Below, one piece after another: positions 10,548 to 19,600 of a DNA stretch of 64,000 nt (positions are counted from its first letter, which is position 1; each line of letters starts with the position of its first letter). The notes under the pieces were generated by a model. The model was not told where the DNA came from, made no database searches, and saw only the letters and a list, made by a program, of their open reading frames with translations. The translations under genes were made by a program, and so were the position numbers. This DNA is from Luteithermobacter gelatinilyticus (GTDB taxonomy: Bacteria > Pseudomonadota > Alphaproteobacteria > Sphingomonadales > Emcibacteraceae): positions 812,501 through 876,500 of the forward strand of contig NZ_CP040517.1 in NCBI RefSeq assembly GCF_005849285.1, given 5' to 3'.

Positions 10548-10575
10548 GAAGGAAGCAGAAAAATGTGGCAAAAAC

Positions 10576-10678
10576 GACTCGGGAGCTTAAAAAAACGACT
10601 CGGAGGGCATTTTTCTTTAGACAGCGCGAATCACATAAGTTAAATTGTTGTTAACTATTTGTTCCGGCTTACTGAATC
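10576..10678. promoter_or_regulatory. Four GANTC (CcrM methylation) sites before ftsZ
   Basis: GACTC at 10576-10580 and 10597-10601 and GAATC at 10628-10632 and 10674-10678 all fall in the 161-base ftsA-ftsZ gap. The first two lie in a 12-base direct repeat (10571-10582 and 10592-10603). A GANTC is expected about once per 256 bases, so four is a clear local excess. In Caulobacter, CcrM methylation of GANTC in the ftsZ promoter affects its expression; the same role is inferred here. Confidence 0.7.
10640..10654. promoter_or_regulatory. CtrA-type box upstream of ftsZ
   Basis: The sequence TTAA-ATTGTTG-TTAA matches the full CtrA consensus TTAA-N7-TTAA. It lies 54 bases before the ftsZ start codon. 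In Caulobacter, CtrA represses ftsZ from such a site; regulation here is inferred from the match and position. Confidence 0.75.
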
Positions 10679-10708
10679 CAGAACTCTCAGGGCCGAGCGG
10701 AGGGCTTT

Positions 10709-12484
10709 ATGACTATAGAATTTACAACACCGGAATTGACGGAACTTCAACCTAAAATCACAGTGTTTGGTGTGGGCGGCGCCGGGGGCAATGCCGTCAA
10801 CAATATGATTGCGGCTCAACTTCAGGGTGTTGATTTTATCGTCGCCAATACGGATGCTCAGGCGCTTGCACATTCCCGGGCGGAACAGAAAATTCAGCTT
10901 GGGGCGCAACTGACCCAGGGGTTGGGGGCAGGGGCACGCCCGGAAGTGGGGCGGGCTGCGGCCGAGGAAACCCTGGACAAGATTGAAGAGTATTTGCAGG
11001 GCGCTCATATGGCGTTTATCACGGCTGGCATGGGCGGTGGCACCGGCACGGGAGCCGCGCCGATTATTGCCAAAGCCGCCCGTGAAAAGGGTATTCTGAC
11101 CGTCGGTGTGGTGACCAAGCCGTTCCAGTTTGAAGGCTCCCGCCGCATGGCGCTGGCCGAGCAGGGAATTAGCGAGCTTTCACAATATGTGGATACCCTG
11201 ATCATCATTCCCAACCAGAATCTGTTCCGCATCGCCAATGAACGCACCACTTTTGCCGATGCCTTTGCCATGGCGGATGAGGTGTTGCATTCCGGCGTGC
11301 GCGGGATTACCGACTTGATGGTGATGCCGGGGCTGGTCAATCTGGATTTTGCCGATGTGCGCACGGTGATGAGCGAGATGGGCAAGGCGATGATGGGCAC
11401 CGGCGAAGCCGAAGGGGACGGTCGGGCGCTGGAAGCGGCCGAGGCGGCCATTTCCAACCCGCTTTTGGATGAGGTTTCTATGAAAGGCGCCAAAGGGGTG
11501 CTGATCAACATCACTGGCGGCATGGACCTGACGTTGTTTGAGGTGGATGAGGCCGCCAACCGGATCCGCAGCGAAGTGGACCCGGACGCCAATATCCTGG
11601 TGGGGTCAGCGCTTAATCCGGAACTGGAGGGCAAAATGCGGGTGTCCGTGGTGGCAACCGGCATTGATGCAACGGCCCAGCCCAAGGTGGAAACCCCGAT
11701 ACGAACCTATGATTTCAATAAGCCGTCTCAGAAAACCGAGGAGCCGGCCGCGGAGGAAGCGACTATCGTTGCCGATGCCACCCCGGAAGAAAGAGAAGAC
11801 CTGTCAGGGGAAGCTTATCTGGAAGAACCGCTGGAATTGCAGGATGAAGTTCGGGAAGAAACCGAGGAGCTGTTCAGCCAGCTCGACGACAGCATCGTGG
11901 AAGACCGGCAGGTTGAGGCGGAGACTGTGGAGCCGGCCATAGAGGAGGATCGGGAAGCGCCTTTCATCGCGCCGGAGCCGGTTCTGCCTGAGCGCAAGGT
12001 ACAGCCGCTTTCCGATAAGCCCGATCCTTATGCGGAAGCCGCTTTGGCCAATGCCCAGAGTGGCGAGGAACGGCCCAGCCGGCTGAATATTTTCGGGTCC
12101 ATGCTGGGGGGAAAGAAAAAAGCCAAATCCTCAAAGGAGCCTGTTCTGCGCCAAGGGGATCTTTTGGGCGGCCGTGAAGAGGAAGAACCCTCCAGGGCCA
12201 GCGGGCCTTCAGGAACCGACCGGGAAGAGGCAGAGCCGTCTTCCCCGCCAGCGCGTAATCCCTTGCGTCAAAAACCGGCCGCGCCGCGTACTGAACGTCC
12301 GCAGGAGCAAGCGGCCAAACCGGCAACGGAACAGGCCGATCGGGCCTCTGCTGATCGGTCCGCCGGTCGCGGCCCGTTGACGGCCGGAGAAAGAATTGTG
12401 CCGCGAACGCCGTCAAAACCGGCGGGTGAGCGGGAAGAGGATCATCTGGAGATTCCGGCTTTCCTGCGCCGGCAGGCCAACTGA
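10709..12484 (+). CDS. ftsZ: Cell division protein FtsZ (long-linker form)
   Basis: FtsZ is the tubulin-like GTPase that forms the division ring. [13 protein letters not shown] lies near residue 21, the tubulin signature GGGTGTG at 109-115, and [11 protein letters not shown] and the synergy region follow. The globular part ends near residue 325. A linker of roughly 250 residues follows, first Glu-rich and then Arg/Pro/Ala-rich. The protein ends with the conserved partner-binding peptide [11 protein letters not shown]. At 591 residues it is much longer than E. coli FtsZ (383). GGAGGG lies 6 bases before the ATG. Regulation is probably by the CtrA and GANTC sites upstream. Confidence 0.97.
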   Translation: MTIEFTTPELTELQPKITVFGVGGAGGNAVNNMIAAQLQGVDFIVANTDAQALAHSRAEQKIQLGAQLTQGLGAGARPEVGRAAAEETLDKIEEYLQGAHMAFITAGMGGGTGTGAAPIIAKAAREKGILTVGVVTKPFQFEGSRRMALAEQGISELSQYVDTLIIIPNQNLFRIANERTTFADAFAMADEVLHSGVRGITDLMVMPGLVNLDFADVRTVMSEMGKAMMGTGEAEGDGRALEAAEAAISNPLLDEVSMKGAKGVLINITGGMDLTLFEVDEAANRIRSEVDPDANILVGSALNPELEGKMRVSVVATGIDATAQPKVETPIRTYDFNKPSQKTEEPAAEEATIVADATPEEREDLSGEAYLEEPLELQDEVREETEELFSQLDDSIVEDRQVEAETVEPAIEEDREAPFIAPEPVLPERKVQPLSDKPDPYAEAALANAQSGEERPSRLNIFGSMLGGKKKAKSSKEPVLRQGDLLGGREEEEPSRASGPSGTDREEAEPSSPPARNPLRQKPAAPRTERPQEQAAKPATEQADRASADRSAGRGPLTAGERIVPRTPSKPAGEREEDHLEIPAFLRRQAN

Positions 12485-12650
12485 AGCGGCTGGGGAATGT
12501 CGCGCCGGTATGTCCTGATATAGCAGGAAAGACAGACTGCCATAGTTGTGAGGGCGGTGTTTTTGAACGCCAGTAGTCTGAGATTGGGTTTCGATAAAAA
12601 AGACGAGTATTTTTATAATAAGGCGAGTATCATTTTCCCCACAAAACTTT

Positions 12651-12677
12651 AAAGGCGGGCCAAAACCCGCCTTTTTT
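12651..12677 (+). terminator. Rho-independent terminator of ftsZ
   Basis: AAAGGCGGG (12651-12659) pairs with CCCGCCTTT (12666-12674) around a 6-base loop and is followed by a run of T. It lies about 165 bases after the ftsZ stop and would end the dcw transcript. Confidence 0.85.
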
Positions 12678-12774
12678 ATTGGGGCCTTCTTCATTCTTTG
12701 AGGTCACGCCCTTGTCCAAATATATGGTGCGGGTTCCCGATGACGTTGTTCTGTCATCCTTGCAAGTGAGGGGA

Positions 12775-12809
12775 AGCGACGCCATCCACAAAGCCTATGG
12801 GGCGTCGCT
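12775..12809. repeat. REP-like hairpin in the ftsZ-hppD gap
   Basis: AGCGACGCC (12775-12783) and GGCGTCGCT (12801-12809) are perfect inverted arms around a 17-base loop. The flanking GATGACG and GTCATCC bits look like those of dispersed palindromes common in alphaproteobacteria. The 620-base gap 12485-13104 holds, in order, the terminator, this hairpin and the MITE-like element. No credible gene is seen in it. Confidence 0.5.
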
Positions 12810-12824
12810 CCGGAAGGAGGGAAT

Positions 12825-13107
12825 TAGAGTGAATTGTGCATAGGTTGACCCATTCTGCCGGGCCGGTCTGGTTCAGGAGCCAGGGGTTTGGCGCAGGTCA
12901 TACTGGCGGTACGGCCCAGCCAAATCCCTCAGGAACCGGGCCAGACCGGCCCGGCCCTTCGGGTTGGCGGCTTGGGGCCGCTCACTTTGTCAGACGCCTG
13001 GGTCAGACGCCTGGCCCGATGCCCCGCATCGCCCGGCGCCGTCTTCCGCGTGAGGCGGGCCGCAATCCGCAAACAGAATTGAGCCAACCTCTTCACAATT
13101 CACTCTA
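12825..13107. mobile_element. MITE-like element, 283 bp, TA-flanked
   Basis: The ends are imperfect inverted repeats of about 35 bases. The left end reads TAGAGTGAATTGTGCATAGG; the right end, read on the other strand, starts TAGAGTGAATTGTG and continues into GAGGTTGGCTCAATTCTG. A TA lies at each boundary (12825-12826, 13106-13107), as expected for a TA target duplication. Inside is a long imperfect hairpin (arms 12860-12871 and 12941-12952, inner arms near 12882 and 12920) and a 13-base tandem duplication (12989-13001, 13002-13014). There is no transposase frame. The right end supplies the TAG stop of hppD. Related copies lie at 26957, 35149 and 53198. Confidence 0.7.
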
Positions 13108-14157
13108 AATCACGCCGCGGCGGATCTGATCCAGCTCGATGGATTCAAACAATGCCTTGAAGTTGCCTTCGCCAAAGCCCTTGTTGCCCTTGCGCTGGAT
13201 AATCTCGAAAAAGATCGGGCCAATCACATTGTTGGTGAAGATCTGCAACAGAATGCCCTGATCTTTGCTGCCGTCGATCAGAATGCGGCGTTTGCGCAAT
13301 TCTTCCACGTCTTCCTCGTGACCGATCACCCGATCGTTAACCAGCTCATAATAGGTGTCTACCGTATCCTGTAACGGTACGTTATGAGCCCGCAGAACAT
13401 CCACGGTTTTGTAGATATTTTCTGTATGCAGGGCTACGTGCTGAATGCCTTCGCCGCGATATTCCATGAGATATTCCACAATCTGGGACTTGTTGTCCTT
13501 GGATTCATTCAGTGGAATATGGATCTTGCCGCAGGGGCTGGTCATGGCCTTGCTGGTCAGGCCGGTTTTCTGCCCTTCGATATCGAAATATTTCAGTTCC
13601 CTGAAATTAAACAGGCGTTCATAAAATTCCGCCCAGAATGCCATGCGTCCCTGATAAACATTATGGGTCAGATGGTCGATGAACTGGAACCCGGCGTCTT
13701 CGACATCCTTTTCATCGTCCAGTTCAATGGGCACAAAATCCACATCATAAATGGTATTCTCGCCATACCGGTCCACCAGATAAAGACGGCTGCCACCAAT
13801 GCCTTCTATGGCCGGGATATACAGTTCCATTGGCGCCACATCGGTTGGAACCGGGTTGGCGCCAAGGCTCAGGGCGCGTTCGTAAGCGTATTTGGCGTCC
13901 TTGACCCGGAAGGCCATGGCGCAGATGCTGGGGCCGTGGGCGAAGGCATAACGTTGGGCAAAACTGTTGGGTTCTGCGTTGATGATGAAGTTCACATCGC
14001 CCTGACGGTGCAAAGTGACGTTTTTGTGCCGGTGCTTGGCTACGGTTCTGAACCCCATCTGTTTGAACAGACCACGCAGCATTTCCGGGTCCGGCGCAGC
14101 ATATTCGATAAACTCAAACCCATCCAGGCCCATGGGATTTTCAAAAAGATCAGCCAT
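13105..14157 (-). CDS. hppD: 4-hydroxyphenylpyruvate dioxygenase
   Basis: HPPD is an Fe(II) enzyme that turns 4-hydroxyphenylpyruvate into homogentisate in tyrosine degradation. The protein shows two glyoxalase-like halves, with FIDHLTHNVYQGRM (first metal His), GIQHVALHT (second His) and FFEIIQRKG (metal Glu), then the conserved GFGEGNFKALFESIELDQ tail. A frame of 359 residues is open. The internal ATG at 14157 has AGGAG at ideal spacing and gives 350 residues (MADLFENP start). The TAG stop is formed by the edge of the MITE-like element. An Lrp-family regulator is divergent upstream. No homogentisate dioxygenase gene is nearby. Confidence 0.95.
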   Translation of the reverse strand: MADLFENPMGLDGFEFIEYAAPDPEMLRGLFKQMGFRTVAKHRHKNVTLHRQGDVNFIINAEPNSFAQRYAFAHGPSICAMAFRVKDAKYAYERALSLGANPVPTDVAPMELYIPAIEGIGGSRLYLVDRYGENTIYDVDFVPIELDDEKDVEDAGFQFIDHLTHNVYQGRMAFWAEFYERLFNFRELKYFDIEGQKTGLTSKAMTSPCGKIHIPLNESKDNKSQIVEYLMEYRGEGIQHVALHTENIYKTVDVLRAHNVPLQDTVDTYYELVNDRVIGHEEDVEELRKRRILIDGSKDQGILLQIFTNNVIGPIFFEIIQRKGNKGFGEGNFKALFESIELDQIRRGVI

Positions 14158-14210
14158 TACAGTCTCCTGATAAGATCGTGCCATTTATGTTTTACGGGGG
14201 AAATTATACT

Positions 14211-14223
14211 CCATAATGTATGG
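14211..14223. promoter_or_regulatory. Candidate Lrp-type operator between hppD and its divergent regulator
   Basis: CCATA-ATG-TATGG is an interrupted palindrome in the AT-rich gap between two divergent start codons (14157 and 14295). Lrp/AsnC proteins often bind such sites beside their own gene. The assignment rests on position and symmetry only. Confidence 0.4.
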
Positions 14224-14294
14224 AATTTTGTTTATAAATTAGGAGGTTTTATGATATTTATGGGTTTCTGTTTCAAAAATATGAAGTAAGTGAA

Positions 14295-14762
14295 ATGAAT
14301 ATTGCTCTTGATGCGGCGGATAAAAAAATTCTTGAACTTATTCAGCAGGACGCAACGCTGACCCATCAGGAAATTGCCGACCGGGCGGGTTTGTCGTCCA
14401 CTTCGGTCTGGCGGCGCATTCGCAATCTGGAAGAAGTGGGTGTGATCCGGGGACGTGTGGCGTTGCTGGATGCCAAAAAGATTGGCATGCAGGTCAACGC
14501 TCTGATTAGTGTGCGCCTTACACATCAGGGGCTGGAGACCGGCAAAAAGTTCGAGGAATTTATCGTCGAGCAGCCGGAAGTGATGGAATGTTACGCCGTG
14601 GTGGGCAATTATGACTATGCCCTGATCGTGCGAGTCAGCAACGTGGAACGGTTTGAAAAATTCCTGTCCGGGACGCTGCTCAGTCACCCGGCGGTGGCCA
14701 CATCTACATCCAGTTTCGCGCTCAGGCAAGTCAAATACACTACGGCCGTGGCCCTAGACTGA
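14295..14762 (+). CDS. Lrp/AsnC-family regulator, divergent to hppD
   Basis: This 155-residue protein has the family layout. An N-terminal helix-turn-helix (LDAADKKILELIQ, LTHQEIADRAGLSSTSVWRR) occupies about residues 5-55. The RAM ligand-binding/oligomer domain follows, containing the GNYDYALIVRV segment. Members respond to amino acids. Divergence from hppD suggests that it senses tyrosine, phenylalanine or a related compound and controls hppD. The specific ligand cannot be read from the sequence. It resembles the second Lrp gene at 20290 in layout but is clearly a separate protein. Confidence 0.9.
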   Translation: MNIALDAADKKILELIQQDATLTHQEIADRAGLSSTSVWRRIRNLEEVGVIRGRVALLDAKKIGMQVNALISVRLTHQGLETGKKFEEFIVEQPEVMECYAVVGNYDYALIVRVSNVERFEKFLSGTLLSHPAVATSTSSFALRQVKYTTAVALD

Positions 14763-14806
14763 TCCTCAAACGGAGGAGGGAAGATTGATGGGGAAGGCTA
14801 AAGCTG

Positions 14807-15370
14807 TTACCAGCTTGTGCTGAGGCGCAGCCCCATAAAATCCCCACCCGCCTGGGGCGTAAGGGTAATACCTTTATAGGTCGTGGTGAACGCGAAACTG
14901 CTGAGCATGCCGATGGCCGCTCCGACCAGGACATCGGCCATATCGTGTTTATCTGCATGAATCCGGCTGTAGCCTACAAAACCTGCGCCCAGGTAGGCGG
15001 GTAGAGCATAGTCCCAGCCATAACGTTTGTGGATAAAGGCCGCGCCCATAAAGGCGGTGGAGGTATGGCCGGAGGGAAAGGCTTCGCAACACTCACCATT
15101 GGGCCGCCGTTTGTCAATGGCCCCTTTCAGGCCGTGAGTCACAATTTGCGTGACGGCGTATGATTGGATGAATTGAAGGGGGCCCTCGCTGCCGTCTTCA
15201 TAAAACAAGGTGGCGCCAAGGCCCGCCAGCGGGATGATGGCCCGCAATACATCGCCGGCCTTTTCCACGTCATCTTTGGCCGTGGCGGTGGGGGCACAGA
15301 GGGGCAGGCCGATGATCATGCCCAGGATCGCCAGCGTATATGTCCGAAGGCGGGGCTGGAGGCTTTTCAT
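14807..15370 (-). CDS. PAP2-family phosphatase, exported
   Basis: The 187-residue protein starts with a signal peptide (hydrophobic core about 10-25, cleavage near AKA). It contains all three acid-phosphatase motifs of the PAP2 family in order: KGAIDKRRP (KxxxxxxRP), PSGHT, and SRIHADKHDMAD (SRxxxxxHxxxD). It is therefore likely an active periplasmic or membrane-facing lipid-phosphate or other phosphomonoester phosphatase. It is convergent with the Lrp gene and followed upstream by a REP-like repeat. Nothing ties it functionally to the aromatic genes around it. Confidence 0.88.
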   Translation of the reverse strand: MKSLQPRLRTYTLAILGMIIGLPLCAPTATAKDDVEKAGDVLRAIIPLAGLGATLFYEDGSEGPLQFIQSYAVTQIVTHGLKGAIDKRRPNGECCEAFPSGHTSTAFMGAAFIHKRYGWDYALPAYLGAGFVGYSRIHADKHDMADVLVGAAIGMLSSFAFTTTYKGITLTPQAGGDFMGLRLSTSW

Positions 15371-15431
15371 GCGATCCCCTCTCAGTAAAAAGACAATATA
15401 GCATGGATTGCCGCGACGACTTAGGAGGAAA

Positions 15432-15480
15432 CGTCATCGCGAGCCCCCGCAATATACTTTGCGGGCGTGGCGATCCAGAA
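15432..15480. repeat. REP-like palindrome upstream of the PAP2 gene
   Basis: CCCGC (15446-15450) and GCGGG (15461-15465) form the core stem around an AT-rich loop, flanked by CGTCATCGCGAG and CGTGGCGATCC. This layout is typical of short dispersed palindromes in alphaproteobacterial genomes. No second copy was found in this window. Confidence 0.45.
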
Positions 15481-15521
15481 CCGGGGAGTGTTATCCGAAT
15501 CTTCTGACCTGTGCGAGACGT

Positions 15522-16607
15522 TCAGGTCATAAACTCTGCCAGAGCTTTGAGCAGGGCGTCGTTTTCCGCATCACGGCCAATGGTAATGCGCAGGGATCGC
15601 TCAAGCCCGTAATTGGCCACGGGACGCACAATAATACCCCGGCCCCGCAGGAAATTATCCGCAGCTTGCCGCTGTTCAGCATCCCTGAAATGGACCAGCA
15701 CAAAATTCCCCACACTGGGGGTCACCTCAAGGCCGATTTCCTCAAGGGCTGCGCTCAGGCGGGGCAGCCACTTGTTGTTGTGGATCCGGGTGCGGGCCAC
15801 ATGATCCTGATCCCTAACGGCGGCTTCGGCCGCGGCTTGGGAGATTTTATTGACGTTAAAGGTGGGGCGGATGCGGTGCAATACGGCGAGAATTTCTTCC
15901 GGGGCATAGACCCAACCCACCCTAAGCGCGGCCAAACCGTAGATTTTGGAAAAGGTGCGGGTGACCACCGTATTGTCCAACCCGTTGTCTACCAGCTCCA
16001 GCCCGGCATTATAATCTTCAGTTTCCGGATATTCCGCATAGGCCGCATCAAGGATCAGCAGAACGTCTTCCCGCAGACCTTGTCGTAGTCTTTTGACTTC
16101 CTCGAAAGGCAAATATGTGCCAGTAGGATTATTAGGGTTGGCCAGTACCACGACTTTGGTACGCTCCGTTTGAGCGGCAATCATGGCGTCAATGTCGGCT
16201 TTGTAGTTCTGCTCGTCAATCATCACTGCTGTGCCGCCCACGGCCCTGGTCACCAGCGGAGGCACCAGAAAACCGAAGCGGGACAGGATAACCTCGTCAC
16301 CGTCGCCCACATAAGCGCGGATTAGAAGCTGCAACAATTCCTCCGATCCGTTGCCGCAAAGGATCTGTTCAGAACGTAGGCCATGGACCTCGGCAATGGC
16401 TTCTCTGAGCGTGGTACAGGCCGGGTCCGGATACAGCGCCAGATCATCGTTCAGCGCCCGTTCGATGGCGTCCTGTACCTTGGGGCTTGGCCCCAAGGGG
16501 CTTTCGTTGGAGGCGAGCTTGATAATGCGGTCCACGCCTTCCACTTTGGATTCACCAGGCTTGTAGGGCACGATATCGAGAATGCCTTTACGGGGGGATA
16601 TGCTCAT
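15522..16607 (-). CDS. hisC: HisC-type aminotransferase (histidinol-phosphate or aromatic)
   Basis: A class I/II PLP aminotransferase of the HisC branch. KLASNESPLGPSP marks the N-terminus, NPNNPTGTY the cofactor pocket, DAAYAEY the PLP-ring aspartate, and RTFSKIYGLAALRVGW carries the PLP lysine. HisC enzymes act on histidinol phosphate, and many also transaminate aromatic amino acids. The position between HPPD and indolepyruvate oxidoreductase, with no other his gene nearby, makes an aromatic role plausible. The frame is open to 16643 (373 residues). The start at 16607 (MSISPRKG) is preferred because it matches the usual N-terminus of the family, though its ribosome site is weak. Confidence 0.85.
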   Translation of the reverse strand: MSISPRKGILDIVPYKPGESKVEGVDRIIKLASNESPLGPSPKVQDAIERALNDDLALYPDPACTTLREAIAEVHGLRSEQILCGNGSEELLQLLIRAYVGDGDEVILSRFGFLVPPLVTRAVGGTAVMIDEQNYKADIDAMIAAQTERTKVVVLANPNNPTGTYLPFEEVKRLRQGLREDVLLILDAAYAEYPETEDYNAGLELVDNGLDNTVVTRTFSKIYGLAALRVGWVYAPEEILAVLHRIRPTFNVNKISQAAAEAAVRDQDHVARTRIHNNKWLPRLSAALEEIGLEVTPSVGNFVLVHFRDAEQRQAADNFLRGRGIIVRPVANYGLERSLRITIGRDAENDALLKALAEFMT

Positions 16608-16620
16608 CTCTGTTCTCGTC

Positions 16621-16645
16621 TTGTTATCATTTCTTGTTATCATTC
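16621..16645. repeat. 13-bp direct duplication upstream of hisC
   Basis: TTGTTATCATTTC is followed directly by TTGTTATCATTC. The second copy covers the ATG of the longest hisC frame. It is one of several short tandem duplications in this window. Confidence 0.6.
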
Positions 16646-16678
16646 CGGATTATGCGGCCAGGCCGGATTACGCGGCCG
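16645..16678. repeat. 18-bp tandem duplication spanning the iorAB stop codon
   Basis: On the minus strand the end of the gene reads GCCGCGTAATCCGGCCTG and is followed at once by GCCGCATAATCCGGAATG (15 of 18 identical). The unit contains the TAA stop, and because 18 is a multiple of three a second in-frame TAA follows. Confidence 0.75.
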
Positions 16679-19600
16679 CAGAGGTTGTGACCGCTCTGTT
16701 GTGAAAGTCGTCCAGAAGCGGGCGAATATTGTCTTCCACGTCGCGAATGGCCTGTTCCTTTACATGGCCGAAGCCACGGATATCTGCCGGATAGGCGGCA
16801 AGCTTGACGGCCAGGTCATAATTTTCTGCCGTCAGTTTCTTGAGGATTTCCGTCATTCGGTTTTCATAATCGCGAATCAGGCGGCGTTCCATTTTACGTT
16901 CTGCCGTCATACCGAAAATGTCCAATGGGGTACCACGCAGGACGCGCAGCTTTGCCACCAGCTTCAGCAGCGGGAACATCCAGCCGCCGATTTCCATTTT
17001 TTTCAAATGGCCTTCATCGTCTTTTTTGGCCAGCAATGGCGGGGCCATATGAAATTTCAGTTTGATGTCCCCTTCAAACTGGGCTTTGAGGCGGTCCATG
17101 AACCGCCCGTCAGTATAGAGCCGCGCCACCTCATATTCATCCTTAATGGCCAGCAGCTTGAAATAATTGCGTGCCACGGTCTTGCTCAGCTCTTCGGCCC
17201 CCGGTTTAATGGCCTGTTCGGCGGCTTTGACCTGCTCCACAAAAGCGAGATATTTCTGTGCCAAGGCGTCATTCTGATAGTGTTTCAGCTCCTTCGCCCG
17301 GTAGTCCAGAATGTCCTCCAGCGTCTCCAGCGGTTTTTCCGTGCCTATCGGGCGAGGCAGGGCCGCGGTGACCAGCGTCATGTCATGGGCGGCGAGCCGG
17401 CCCCAAGTGAAACTCTGTTTGTTGCTGTCAATGGCCACACCATTGAGCTCAATGGCCCGGAACAGCGCCTCCTGGCTCAAGGGGATTTGCCCTTTCTGCC
17501 AGGCATATCCTAGGAGAAACATATTGGTGGCGATGCTGTCGCCCATCAGCGCCGTCGCCAGATCCGTCGCCTCGATACGATCCAGGGCTTCTTCGCCGAC
17601 CAAAGTGGTGATGTTGCGTTCGATCAGGTCGCTGTGAATATCCGCGTCCCGGTTCAGGGTGAATTGTGCCGTCTGGGTCTTATGGCTGTTGAGGATGACC
17701 CGGGTTTTTCCGGCTTCCAGTGTGCGCAGGGATTCGGGACTGCCGGCGACGACCATGTCACAGCCCAGCAAAAGATCACTGCGGCCGGTGCCGATGCGCA
17801 CCGCATGCAGCGCGTTTGCTGTTTTCGCAAGGCGCACGTAACTGATGACCGAACCGCCTTTCTGGGCAAAGCCGGTGAAATCCAGAACGCTTGCGGCCTT
17901 GCCTTCCAGATGTGCGGCCATGGTGATGATCTGGCCGATGGTGACCACGCCGGTACCACCGATACCGGTGACCATGATGTCGTAGCTCCCGTCCAGGGAT
18001 CGCACATCCGGCGCCGGAAGCCTGTCCAGAAGGTCCTCTGGAGTCTGGCGATTGCCCTTGCGGACCCCGCCGCCATGTACGGTGACAAAGGACGGGCAAA
18101 AACCATCCACGCAGCTGTAATCCTTGTTGCAGCTGGACTGATCTATGGCCCGCTTGCGGCCCAGCTCCGTTTCCAGGGGAATAATGGACACGCAGTTGGA
18201 GGCTCGGGAACAATCGCCGCAGCCTTCGCAGACCAGATCATTGATAAAGGCCCGTTTTGGGGGGTCGGGAAAGTCGTTCTTTTTGCGCCGCCGGCGTTTT
18301 TCTGCGGCACAGGTTTGGTCATAAATCAGCGCCGTGACCCCCTTTATTTCGCGCAGTTCCTTTTGCAGGCGGATCAATTCGTCCCGGTGATGGACCGTCA
18401 CCCCCGGGGCAAAGTCGGCCCAGTCGTCATATTTGTCCACTTCATCGGTCACAACGACGATTTTCCTGACCCCTTCATCATGCAGCTGGCGGCTGATCTG
18501 GTCCACGGTCAGCGGTCCTTCCAGCGGCTGCCCGCCGGTCATGGCGATGGCGTCGTTATAAAGAATTTTGTAAGTGATATTGACGTTGGCAGCCACCGCC
18601 TGACGGATCGCCAGCAGGCCGGAATGATAATAGGTGCCGTCTCCCAGATTCTGGAAGATATGACCTTCATGGGTAAACGGGCTCTGGCCCAGCCAGTTGA
18701 CACCTTCGCCGCCCATCTGGGTCAGATAGACGGTATTGCGGTTCATCTTGGTGGCCATGAAATGGCACCCGATACCGGCCATGGCGCGACTGCCTTCGGG
18801 CACTTTGGTTGAAGTATTGTGTGGGCAGCCGGAACAGAAATAGGGACTGCGAATGTCTTTTTGGTCGAGTGCGCCAATCAGTTTCCGTTTTTGGATCACC
18901 CGCTCAAGCACATCGGAAATGTGATCTGCAAAGCCCAGCTCTCTCAGGGCGGGGGCCAGTGCCATCAGGATCTCTTCCGGACAGAGCTCGCCGGTGGAAC
19001 GGATCAAGGGCTTGCCGTTGCGGTCCTGCTTGCCGATCACCAGGGGACGGCGGTCGGCGGGCATATTATACAGTATGTCACGGATCTGGCTTTCCACAAA
19101 GGCGCGTTTTTCTTCCACCACCAGCAGGGTTTCACAACGTTCGGCCAGCGCTTTCACCGGGTCCTGGTTTAACGGCCAGGTCAGGCCCACTTTCAGGATG
19201 CTGATTCCCAGCTCCTCGCCCTGGTCGCGGTCCAGGCCGGCCAGTCTCATGGTTTCCATCAGATCCAGATAAGCCTTGCCACAGGTGACTATGCCCAGCC
19301 GCGGGCGGGAACTGTCCCAGACCAGATGGTCCAGCGGATTGGCGCGGGCAAACTGGGCCACGGCGTTCAGCTTGTGATCCATCAGCCGGTATTCAATCTG
19401 TTGAAACGGATCGGGCCAGCGATAATGCAACATGGCCGGGTCATAGCCTTCGGGCGGTGGTGTCTCAAAACGACGATTGACCTGATCCAGATTTACGGTG
19501 CCGGCACTTTCAACGATTTCACTGGTGGCAATAAAGCCGGACCAGCAGCCGGAATACCGGCTGAGCGCAAAGCCATAAAGGCCGAAATCCAGATAATCCT

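Noticed and set aside
12726-12842. 39-codon frame starting ATGGTGCGG before the element
   Set aside because: It has no ribosome site, overlaps a REP-like hairpin and runs into the element end.
12836-13108. 90-codon frame inside the MITE-like element
   Set aside because: It is bounded by the element ends, is Pro/Gly/Arg-rich from hairpin DNA and has no transposase features.
16383-18812. Two long plus-strand frames (376 and 392 codons) over hisC and iorAB
   Set aside because: Antisense shadows of well-supported genes; no ribosome sites or recognisable motifs.
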